In this document: one piece after another, positions 1 through 5,903 of the stretch
How positions within the stretch are numbered: the stretch's first letter is position 1
Layout of the letters: each line of letters opens with the position of its first letter
Source of the DNA: Acidobacteriota bacterium
GTDB lineage: Bacteria > Acidobacteriota > Terriglobia > Terriglobales > Acidobacteriaceae
Length of the DNA stretch: 8,726 nt
Assembly (NCBI GenBank): GCA_019510535.1
Contig: JAEKKE010000113.1
Location: 1 to 8,726, forward strand
Direction: 5' to 3'
The notes under the pieces: model-generated
What the model saw: the letters and a program-made list of their open reading frames with translations, nothing else
Database searches by the model: none
Told to the model about the DNA's origin: nothing
Position numbers and translations under genes: made by a program

Positions 1-482
1 AGTTCAGCCAGCCTGTCATCCAGCTCCACACCAAAGCGGCAGAACTGCTCGTACGTCTTATCCCCGAGACCGAATACGGAATACCGCAGAGAAGCCAGGC
101 GCAGAGAGTCCGCGCCCATCAGAGCATCGCGAAATGCCTTGGCATGATCCGGAGCCTCACCATCGCCGTAGGTGCTGACGAAGAAGACGGCATTGGTCTG
201 CTCTGCGAGATGGGATGGCGTCACATCCGTGAGCGAAGTAACCGTCGCGTTGTGGCCGACGGTCTTCAGCTCCTTGGCGAACTTCTTCGCCAGGCGCTCA
301 GCCGTTCCGCTCTGCGTGGCGAAGTAAACAGCCACATTCTCCGAAGCCGGCGCTGGCGCAGCAAAAGCCTCCGGCGCGGGCGCACTGGAGTAGAGACCAG
401 CAAGAAATCCATTGAGCCACGCGCGCTGATCCGCGTCGAAGGGAGCATCGTGCGGAATAAAAGGGACAGGCTGTGCGCTCAC
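1..482 (-). CDS. CysJ-like sulfite/nitrite reductase flavoprotein, N-terminal part (cut by window edge)
   Basis: This is the flavoprotein partner of the siroheme reductase encoded just upstream and should pass NADPH-derived electrons to it in the cytoplasm. About 160 codons are visible; the FAD- and NADPH-binding parts would lie beyond position 1. Residues 48-160 form a flavodoxin-like FMN domain: the phosphate loop ATQSGTAE (55-62), the STYGDGEAP loop (103-111) and the FGLGDKTYEQFC segment (137-148) are the usual FMN contacts. Ahead of it is a short N-terminal segment containing DQRAWLNGFLAGL (18-30), which resembles one in the reductase, and then an Ala/Pro-rich linker (34-47). The start is GTG at 482; it overlaps the TGA of the reductase by four bases (479-482), so translation is probably coupled. 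There is no in-frame stop from 482 to 1. The family is clear. Whether the enzyme pair works on nitrite or sulfite cannot be decided from this fragment. Confidence 0.9.
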   Translation of the reverse strand, partial: MSAQPVPFIPHDAPFDADQRAWLNGFLAGLYSSAPAPEAFAAPAPASENVAVYFATQSGTAERLAKKFAKELKTVGHNATVTSLTDVTPSHLAEQTNAVFFVSTYGDGEAPDHAKAFRDALMGADSLRLASLRYSVFGLGDKTYEQFCRFGVELDDRLAE

Positions 483-2272
483 GCCATCACCTCCGCACGA
501 ACATCGCTGCTACACATACTGCGTAATTCCTCGACACTGTGCCGGTTCGTGAAAGCGAGGAAGCTCTCACCCTCCATGCACCGTGTGGTGTAAACCGTAA
601 AGATCGCCTGCAGCGCAGGCAGCACCTCGCTGTACTTCATCGCCGGGAAGAGCTGCCGCGCCATGGCCTGGTCGTTGTCGGCTCCGCCGCCGAGGTTCAC
701 CTGGTAGCCTTCTTCGCCACCAACCTTCACGCCCATCAGGCCGATATCCCCGATGTAGTGCTGCGCACAGGAGTGCGGGCAACCAGTCACATGCAGATTG
801 ACCGGCTGGTGAATGACGAACATGCTGTCCAGCGTGCGCGCAATCTCCAAAGCATGACCCTTGGTATCCGCGGCAGCGAACTTGCAACCACGGTTGCCGG
901 TGCAGGCAACCGTACCGCTCTGGACGCGGCCTGCAGCGGTATCAAGCCCAGCCTGATGCAGCACACGGCATGCCTCCGCAACGCGATCTTCGGGAACGTT
1001 CGGAATGAGCAGGTTCTGCCAGACCGTCAGACGAAGCTCACCGCTGCCGAAGCGCTCGGCAACATCCGCAATGACGCGGGCCTGCGCAATAGGCAGCCAA
1101 CCCACGGGTACACACACACCAATGTAGGAGAAGCCCGGCTGCGACTGAGCATGCACACCAAGGTGTCCAGCGCGATTGATCGGACCGCGTGCTTCGCACT
1201 CCGAGGCATCGACACGCAGGATGGGGAATGCAAGTTTCTTTTCCGTCTCTTCCAGGAACTTCTCAACGCCCCAGCGATCGACGAGATACTTCAGGCGGGC
1301 CTTCTTGCGGTCGGTACGATCGCCATTCTCCGCAAAGACGCGGACCATCGCCGCGGCCACAGCAACAAGCTGATCAGGGCTCAGCAACAAACCGCAGTCC
1401 GAAGCGAACTGCTTATGTCCCGTAATGCCGCAAAGCAGAACGCGGAAGTAGACACCCGCCGGCACGCTCTTCCCTTCACCAACCGAAACGGCAACAAAAC
1501 CAATGTCGTTCGTGTCGGCCAAGGCACTGATGGCGCCGCCGTTATCAAAGGCGATATTGAACTTGCGCGGCAGACCGAACATATCGCGCGAGTTGGCGAT
1601 GTAGTTTTGCAACGCATCGGCGTAGGGCTGTACGTCGATCAGTTCCTGCGGATCGTAGCCGGAAATCGGCGATGCGGTGATGTTGCGAATGTTGTCTGCG
1701 CCGGAACCCATCGAACTCATACCGAGCTTGCGCACGCCGTTCAGCACGTTGACGACATCTTTCGGTGCAAACTCCCGGAGCTGAATATTGGCTCGGGTCG
1801 TGAGATCGATGCGGCTGTTGCCGAACTTTTCAGCGATCATGGCGACGCCACGCATCTGCGCGGAAGTCATCACACCGCCGGGAACGCGCATGCGCAGCAT
1901 AAAGGAATCCTGCGCGGGGGCTACATGAAACAAACCGTGGAACTTGAAGCGATAGCGGCGCTCCGCGTCAGGAGCCTCGTTGGAGGCTGCAGTCTGCAGC
2001 AGCTCATCCCACAGATCCAGCGGATTGCGCTCATACTTCCAGAGCTCTTCCGCACAGAGGTCGGAAACTGGCGTACCGAAAAAAGTCTCTTCCTTGACGG
2101 GCTCGGCAAGGTTCGAACCGCCGGCCGAGGGCTGAGCAGTGATCTGTCCGGATGCAGAGTGCCCTACATACGGGCGCTGCAACACACCCGCAAAGAAACC
2201 ACGGAGATACTGTGCCTGCTCATCGGAGAAGCCCGACTGAGGGGAGACGAAATTGTGTGGCATCGTCGACAT
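479..2272 (-). CDS. nirA: NirA-family siroheme/4Fe-4S nitrite (or sulfite) reductase
   Basis: Predicted cytoplasmic six-electron reductase, most likely nitrite to ammonium in assimilation. With the start used here it has 597 residues, typical for ferredoxin-type NirA/SiR proteins, which contain two pseudo-symmetric halves. The diagnostic siroheme/4Fe-4S signature is complete: ACTGNRGC gives C457 and C463, and GCPHSC gives C498 and C502, followed by DIGLMG. Active-site-type basic residues are in place: Arg in TTRANIQ (about 160), Arg in NIRNITASP (about 196) and Lys in LPRKFNI (about 237). A segment DEQAQYLRGFFAGV lies at 17-30. I chose ATG 2272-2270 because GAGG (2282-2279) sits 6 nt ahead; the frame is also open from a TTG at 2296 (605 aa), which has no Shine-Dalgarno. 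It is the first gene of the operon with the CysJ-like flavoprotein, and is divergent from the HemD-GAF-ANTAR gene. That context favours nitrite over sulfite, but the substrate is inferred, not shown. Confidence 0.92.
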   Translation of the reverse strand: MSTMPHNFVSPQSGFSDEQAQYLRGFFAGVLQRPYVGHSASGQITAQPSAGGSNLAEPVKEETFFGTPVSDLCAEELWKYERNPLDLWDELLQTAASNEAPDAERRYRFKFHGLFHVAPAQDSFMLRMRVPGGVMTSAQMRGVAMIAEKFGNSRIDLTTRANIQLREFAPKDVVNVLNGVRKLGMSSMGSGADNIRNITASPISGYDPQELIDVQPYADALQNYIANSRDMFGLPRKFNIAFDNGGAISALADTNDIGFVAVSVGEGKSVPAGVYFRVLLCGITGHKQFASDCGLLLSPDQLVAVAAAMVRVFAENGDRTDRKKARLKYLVDRWGVEKFLEETEKKLAFPILRVDASECEARGPINRAGHLGVHAQSQPGFSYIGVCVPVGWLPIAQARVIADVAERFGSGELRLTVWQNLLIPNVPEDRVAEACRVLHQAGLDTAAGRVQSGTVACTGNRGCKFAAADTKGHALEIARTLDSMFVIHQPVNLHVTGCPHSCAQHYIGDIGLMGVKVGGEEGYQVNLGGGADNDQAMARQLFPAMKYSEVLPALQAIFTVYTTRCMEGESFLAFTNRHSVEELRSMCSSDVRAEVMA

Positions 2273-2513
2273 AAACATCCTCACGCGGCAAAACAATCGG
2301 TGGATGATGTACGACGGCCTGAATCACCTGTGCGGCAATGCGAAAAACTCCGGAACGAACGCAGCAATCCCACACGCACACATCGGCGGTGAACTCAGGC
2401 TCGTCGCGGAGCAGCTTACTAATCTTGAAATGCTCAGACTGGCGAAGGCGGACGCATCAAGGGGCCGCACCTTCAGACAACACCTTCAGGCTGCCATAGC
2501 CGAAGGGTTCAAT
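2273..2513 (-). promoter_or_regulatory. nirA 5' leader with two tandem hairpins, candidate RNA control region
   Basis: The leader is about 240 nt, long for a simple 5' UTR. Near its 5' end it can form hairpin 1 (2506-2483: CCTTC and GGCT pair with AGCC and GAAGG, loop ATGGC, one bulged T). Hairpin 2 follows (2474-2444: GAAG and GCGG pair with CCGC and CTTC, loop of 13 nt). A 9-nt direct repeat, CTGAAGGTG, occurs in the 3' arm of hairpin 1 and again in the 5' arm of hairpin 2, so the first CCTTC arm could pair with either copy. Tandem hairpins near the 5' end are what ANTAR regulators bind. However, the loops do not match the described hexaloop with A at 1 and G at 4, and I see no U-tract terminator. 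The role is an inference. Confidence 0.35.
2279..2282 (-). promoter_or_regulatory. Shine-Dalgarno deciding the nirA start
   Basis: On the minus strand the sequence reads GTGAGG, then ATGTTT, then ATG. The GAGG is 6 nt from the ATG at 2272, the right distance. It directly abuts the ATG at 2278 and is downstream of the TTG at 2296, so those two starts are less likely. Confidence 0.6.
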
Positions 2514-2519
2514 GGTTGG

Positions 2520-2548
2520 AGTATAGGGCGAGACGGGGCCAGGCGCAA
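2520..2548 (-). promoter_or_regulatory. Promoter of the nirA-flavoprotein operon
   Basis: On the minus strand the -35 box TTGCGC (2548-2543) is separated by exactly 17 nt from the -10 box TATACT (2525-2520). This fits a sigma70-type promoter with a good -10 and a partial -35 (TTG kept), which would suit an activated promoter. Transcription would start near 2513, placing hairpin 1 of the leader only about 7 nt from the RNA 5' end. Confidence 0.55.
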
Positions 2549-2560
2549 GGGGTTTTCATC

Positions 2561-2588
2561 GAGGATTCGCGATTTCCTCGCAATCCTC
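2561..2588. promoter_or_regulatory. Dyad upstream of the nirA promoter, candidate operator
   Basis: An imperfect palindrome: outer arms GAGGATT and AATCCTC, inner arms CGCGA-type and TCGCG-type, 11 paired bases with one extra base. Its centre (about 2574) lies roughly 61 bp upstream of the predicted start, a position typical of activators that contact RNA polymerase from an upstream site. No T-run follows on either strand, so a terminator is unlikely. The binding protein is unknown. Confidence 0.35.
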
Positions 2589-2618
2589 TGACAAAAAAGC
2601 AATTCTGCGCATTCACCA

Positions 2619-2732
2619 TAGAGCATTTCCCTGTAGGTGTAGAGTAGGTTTCTGCATCTATGGGCGTTTTCCGCAATGAAAACGCCGCTGCACTCCTCGT
2701 CCGGGATACCCAGCAACGGGGAAAATGCTCTA
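2619..2732. mobile_element. MITE-like palindromic element, copy 1 (with TA flanks)
   Basis: A 110-bp element (2621-2730) flanked by TA on both sides (2619-2620 and 2731-2732). Its ends are inverted: GAGCATTTCCC at the left and GGGGAAAATGCTC at the right. A perfect internal hairpin has arms GGCGTTTT (2663-2670) and AAAACGCC (2679-2686) with an 8-nt loop. It has no coding capacity. A second, closely similar copy in the same orientation lies at 4514-4625; the central 40 or so bases are identical. Inverted ends plus TA duplication are the mark of non-autonomous elements moved by IS630/Tc1-type transposases. The family assignment is an inference from these features. It lies between the nirA promoter and the divergent regulator gene. 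Confidence 0.7.
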
Positions 2733-2846
2733 AGAACGATCAATTGGCGTTTCGCACCTGATGACCGTACAGTTCTAGAATGAGATTGATTATCTTTTAA
2801 TCAATTTCCCCCGGCATCAACGCAGCTCAACCCGCTTCGGAGAGTC
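2733..2846 (+). promoter_or_regulatory. Upstream region of the HemD-GAF-ANTAR gene, with a 21-bp inverted repeat
   Basis: This AT-richer stretch between the MITE and the regulator contains a perfect inverted repeat, ATTGATTA (2785-2792) and TAATCAAT (2798-2805), with a 5-nt spacer, a candidate operator. A TAGAAT (2776-2781) could be a -10 box, with TTCGCA (2751-2756) as a poor -35 at 19 nt; the promoter call is weak. GGAG lies 4 nt before the ATG at 2847 as ribosome binding site. An older promoter may have been displaced by the MITE insertion. Confidence 0.3.
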
Positions 2847-4514
2847 ATGCCCCACGCCAGCTTTGAAGGATTGCGAGTGTTATCTCTAGAGACCCGCCGC
2901 GAGCGCGAGGTGGAGAAGCTCATTCGCACTTATAACGGTGATCCGCTCGTGGTTCCATCCATGCGCGAGATTCCGCTCAGCTCGAATACCGACTGTGCGG
3001 AGTTCGGCCACCGCCTGCTCGCAGGGGAGATCGATCTCATCGTCTTCATGACCGGTGTGGGCGTGGCGAAGATGATGGAGGTCCTGAGCGCCTCCTTCGA
3101 TCGCGAAAAAATATTGCAGGAACTGCGCAAGCGGCAGGTCGTGGCCAGAGGTGTAAAGCCGGTGGCCGCATTGCGCGAGTTGCAGATCCCGGTCGCAGTC
3201 ACCACTGCCGAACCCAGCACGTGGCGCGAAGTAGTGGCGCAGATGGACAAGAAGTACGGCGATAAGCTCGCGCGCTATGACATCGCTGTGCAGGAGTATG
3301 GCGCCACCAACCCCGAACTGATTGCCGAGCTGGTTCATCGTTGTGCCTCTGTCACCAAGGTCCCGGTCTATCAGTGGGGACTGCCGCTCGATATTGCACC
3401 ACTGCAGGGAGCGATACGCGAGATCATCGATGGCTCCATCGACGTAGTCCTGTTCATGACCGCGGTGCAGGTGATTCATCTCTTCCATGTGGCCAGCGAT
3501 ATGGGCGTTGCTGAGGAGATGCGGCGCGCGCTCGAGTCCATCGCCATCATCTCGGTGGGACCGACGACAACCGAAGAGATTCTGCACTACGGCCTGAAGC
3601 CCGACTTCGAGCCGTCGCGACCGCGCATGGGCTTCATGGTGAACGAAGCAGCGCAGTACGCCCGCAAGGTGCTTGCAGAGAAGCGCTCGTCCGATTCGTT
3701 TGCCGGCGCCAAGCCGGAGGATGAGCAGGTGCCGACCGTCTCGAAGCCGCCCACATGGCCGGTGCAGCAGGTTGCTCCCTCGACCTCAACGATGGCCGGC
3801 TTCCGTGATGGCCTGGCGCCGCTGGACATTCTGCAGCAGGTAAGCAGCAGCCTCACCTCGACCGACCCGCTGCACGTTGTGCTTTCGCGCATCGTTGCCT
3901 GCGTATGCGCGATGGTGCCGTGCGACTCCTGCTTCATCTACACGCTGGAAGAGGACAAGCTCGTTCTCCGCGCTTCGCGGAATCCGCATGATGCCGAGAT
4001 CGATCAACTGAAGGTGTCCGTCGGACAAGGTGTCACAGGATGGGTCGCCGAACATCGCGAGCCAGTCTCCATTCCGGAGCGCGCCAGCGAAGACCCGCGC
4101 TTCAGCGCCTTCCGCAATCTTCCGGAAGATACCTTCGAGGCCATGCTCTGCATTCCCGTGCTGTGCGCCGGCCGCGTGGTGGGTGTCTTGAACCTGCAGC
4201 ACAAGCAGCCCTACTTCCATACTGACCTTGAGCGCCGTCTGTTGGCGACTATCGGCGTCCTGGTAGGTGCTGAAATCGAGCGTGCACGCCTTGAGACCGA
4301 GAACCTTCAGCTTGCGGACCGGCTCGAATCGCGCAAGACAATTGATCGCGCCAAAGGCATTCTGCAGCGCGACCTGAAGATCTCCGAAGATGAGGCCTAC
4401 CGCATGATGCAGAAAGAGAGCCGGCAACGGCGGAAGTCGATGCGTGAGGTCGCCGACGCGATTCTGCTCTCTGAAAGCATGCGGTTCGCGATCAAGCCTC
4501 CAGAAAATCGTTAG
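2847..4514 (+). CDS. HemD-GAF-ANTAR fusion: uroporphyrinogen-III synthase-like regulator
   Basis: A 555-residue protein with three parts. Residues 8-275 show the HemD (uroporphyrinogen-III synthase) two-lobed fold: VLSLETRREREVEKLI, then LIVFMTGVGVAKMM (64-77), VARGVKPVAALRELQI (99-114), VVLFMTAVQVIHLF (200-213) and ISVGPTTTEEILHYGLKPDF (235-254). A Pro/Ser-rich linker covers about 280-320. A GAF domain covers about 325-480, with VGQGVTGWVAEHREPV (392-407) and IPVLCAGRVVGVLNLQHK (436-453). An ANTAR domain covers about 487-542; SRKTIDRAKGILQRDLK (495-511), SEDEAYRMM and MREVADAIL match its three-helix RNA-binding signature. HemD makes the siroheme precursor, whereas ANTAR proteins bind leader RNA to prevent termination. 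The gene is divergent from nirA, so it is a likely regulator of nitrite reduction that may also keep, or have lost, synthase activity. The stop codon TAG uses the first base of a MITE, so the original C-terminus may have differed slightly. Confidence 0.9.
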   Translation: MPHASFEGLRVLSLETRREREVEKLIRTYNGDPLVVPSMREIPLSSNTDCAEFGHRLLAGEIDLIVFMTGVGVAKMMEVLSASFDREKILQELRKRQVVARGVKPVAALRELQIPVAVTTAEPSTWREVVAQMDKKYGDKLARYDIAVQEYGATNPELIAELVHRCASVTKVPVYQWGLPLDIAPLQGAIREIIDGSIDVVLFMTAVQVIHLFHVASDMGVAEEMRRALESIAIISVGPTTTEEILHYGLKPDFEPSRPRMGFMVNEAAQYARKVLAEKRSSDSFAGAKPEDEQVPTVSKPPTWPVQQVAPSTSTMAGFRDGLAPLDILQQVSSSLTSTDPLHVVLSRIVACVCAMVPCDSCFIYTLEEDKLVLRASRNPHDAEIDQLKVSVGQGVTGWVAEHREPVSIPERASEDPRFSAFRNLPEDTFEAMLCIPVLCAGRVVGVLNLQHKQPYFHTDLERRLLATIGVLVGAEIERARLETENLQLADRLESRKTIDRAKGILQRDLKISEDEAYRMMQKESRQRRKSMREVADAILLSESMRFAIKPPENR

Positions 4515-4627
4515 AGCATTTTCCCTGTGGGTGCGGCGTAGCGCTTCTGCATCTATGGGCGTTTTCCGCAATGAAAACGCCGCTGCGCATCTCTTCCGGA
4601 ATACCCAGCAACAGGGAAAACGCTCTA
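4512..4627. mobile_element. MITE-like palindromic element, copy 2 (with TA flanks)
   Basis: A 112-bp element (4514-4625) flanked by TA (4512-4513 and 4626-4627), in the same orientation as copy 1. Its ends are GAGCATTTTCCCTGT and ACAGGGAAAACGCTC, 14 of 15 positions complementary. The internal hairpin has the same arms, GGCGTTTT (4558-4565) and AAAACGCC (4574-4581). The left TA and first G form the TAG stop of the HemD-GAF-ANTAR gene. After the element, 4628-4732 holds no gene and no promoter I would defend; AAGGA at about 4720 serves the next start. The folded RNA could act as a 3' end structure, but no T-run follows the hairpin. Confidence 0.72.
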
Positions 4628-4732
4628 GTCTGTTATGACGATGCTGCAAAGGGCATAGGACTTTTGCCCGATTTCATCTTCTGTTCTCACAAATTACCCT
4701 TGGCGCATCGAAAACCGATTAAGGACGACGTG

Positions 4733-5896
4733 ATGCCCGTCAATACCCCCCGACTGTCCCGTAGAGAGTTTGCATGGGGCGGTCTTGCGACCGCGTTCAC
4801 CATCCGTTCCGCATTTGCCGCCGGCACGGTTACTCCAACCCGCGTGCTGCTGGGAACCACCGGCAAGGTCAGCAAAGGGATTTACACCGCTGACTGGAAC
4901 GCAGCCACCGGAGAGCTAGGCTCCATTACGTTAGCCGCCACGCTGGTATCACCGAGCTTCCTCGTCACCCGCCGCGTCGGTTCGCTCACACGGATCTATG
5001 CCGTCAGTGAAGACGGCAAAGACGACTCTGGCGTAAACGCGCTGGAGACCATCCCCGGCTCTCGCGAGCTTCGCCTGCTGAATAAAGTCTCTTCCTTCGG
5101 CAACGGCCCTACGCATCTCTCCCTCTCGCCGGACGGCCGTTCGGTCTTTATCGCCAACTACGGCGGAGGCAGTATCGCCTCCTATCACGTCAAGGCCGAT
5201 GGCAGCCTGAGCGAAGCTGTCTCTCACTTTCAGTACGAGGGCAGCGGCCCTGACTCTTCACGGCAGACGAAGTCCCATGCCCACTCGGCCCAGGTCTCCC
5301 CCGATGGCCGCTTTCTCCTGGTGAACGATCTCGGCCTCGACCGGATTTGCATCTATCGCATTGATGCGGCAACCGCCGCACTTACGCCGAACGATCCTCC
5401 GGTCTGGCAGGCAAAGCCCGCGAGCGGACCGCGCCACATCTCGTTTCATCCGAACGGCAAGTGGCTCTATAGCGTGAATGAGCTCGACTCGACCGTCGAT
5501 ATTCTGGCGTGGGACGCAGCCCGCGGCCGCATCACGCCCATCGACCGCGTCTCAACCCTGAAGCCGGACTTCCCCCCGCATACCGCCTTTGCCGGCGAGA
5601 TCCTGGCCTCCGCGGACGGACGAAATGTGTACGTCGGCAACCGCATCGCCGACCAGACCATCGCGGTCTTCGACATCGACCGTGCCTCGGGCAAGCTGAA
5701 ACTCAAACAGCTAGCGCCCAACGGCGGCAAAACCACCCGTCACATCGCCCTCGACCGCACCGGCAAATGGATGATCGCCAGCAACCAGGACAGTGGTGAG
5801 GTGGTCGTCCTGCAACGCAATCCCGCTACGGGCGAACTTTCCGCACCTGTACACCGGTATCCGCTGGATACACCGATGTTTGCTACCTGGATCTAG
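4733..5896 (+). CDS. Tat-exported seven-bladed beta-propeller lactonase (Pgl/YbhE type)
   Basis: The 387-residue protein resembles the cycloisomerase-like 6-phosphogluconolactonase family (PF10282), which hydrolyses sugar lactones. A Tat signal is visible: SRREFAWGGL (9-18), a hydrophobic stretch, and a likely cut after SAFA (29), so it should be exported folded, unlike the cytoplasmic enzyme of the pentose phosphate pathway. Propeller repeats recur in order: GPTHLSLSPDGRSVFIANYGGG (125-146, in part), HAHSAQVSPDGRFLLVNDLGLDR (182-204), GPRHISFHPNGKWLYSVNE (232-250), ILASADGRNVYVGNR and TRHIALDRTGKWMIASNQ (335-352). I chose ATG 4733 because AAGGA stands 7 nt ahead; the open frame extends upstream into the MITE. 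It is the first gene of a four-gene run; its TAG overlaps the Shine-Dalgarno of the next gene, suggesting coupled expression. The periplasmic substrate is unknown; an aldonolactone from the adjacent oxidase is a reasonable guess. Confidence 0.87.
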   Translation: MPVNTPRLSRREFAWGGLATAFTIRSAFAAGTVTPTRVLLGTTGKVSKGIYTADWNAATGELGSITLAATLVSPSFLVTRRVGSLTRIYAVSEDGKDDSGVNALETIPGSRELRLLNKVSSFGNGPTHLSLSPDGRSVFIANYGGGSIASYHVKADGSLSEAVSHFQYEGSGPDSSRQTKSHAHSAQVSPDGRFLLVNDLGLDRICIYRIDAATAALTPNDPPVWQAKPASGPRHISFHPNGKWLYSVNELDSTVDILAWDAARGRITPIDRVSTLKPDFPPHTAFAGEILASADGRNVYVGNRIADQTIAVFDIDRASGKLKLKQLAPNGGKTTRHIALDRTGKWMIASNQDSGEVVVLQRNPATGELSAPVHRYPLDTPMFATWI

Positions 5897-5903
5897 GAGG
5901 AGC

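Noticed and set aside
2294..2296. TTG as an upstream start for nirA (605 residues)
   Set aside because: No Shine-Dalgarno precedes it, and GAGG is well placed for the ATG at 2272.
539..2392. A 617-codon open frame on the plus strand opposite nirA
   Set aside because: It is antisense to a complete, motif-bearing NirA gene. Its translation has no recognisable domains, and long antisense frames are common in GC-rich DNA.
2399..2412. Small hairpin in the nirA leader with a six-base loop (GCTC, CGCGAC, GAGC on the minus strand) as an ANTAR hexaloop
   Set aside because: The loop has G at position 4 but C, not A, at position 1, the stem is only 4 bp, and no second matching hairpin is beside it.
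2663..2686. Internal hairpin of the MITEs as an intrinsic terminator
   Set aside because: No T-run follows on either strand; the hairpin is part of the element in both copies.
2886..3587. A 233-codon antisense frame inside the HemD region
   Set aside because: Shadow of the real gene; no domain or start signal.
4571..4732. N-terminal extension of the lactonase by 54 codons
   Set aside because: The ATG lies inside the MITE hairpin, there is no ribosome binding site, and the extension would bury the Tat signal. ATG 4733 has AAGGA at 7 nt.
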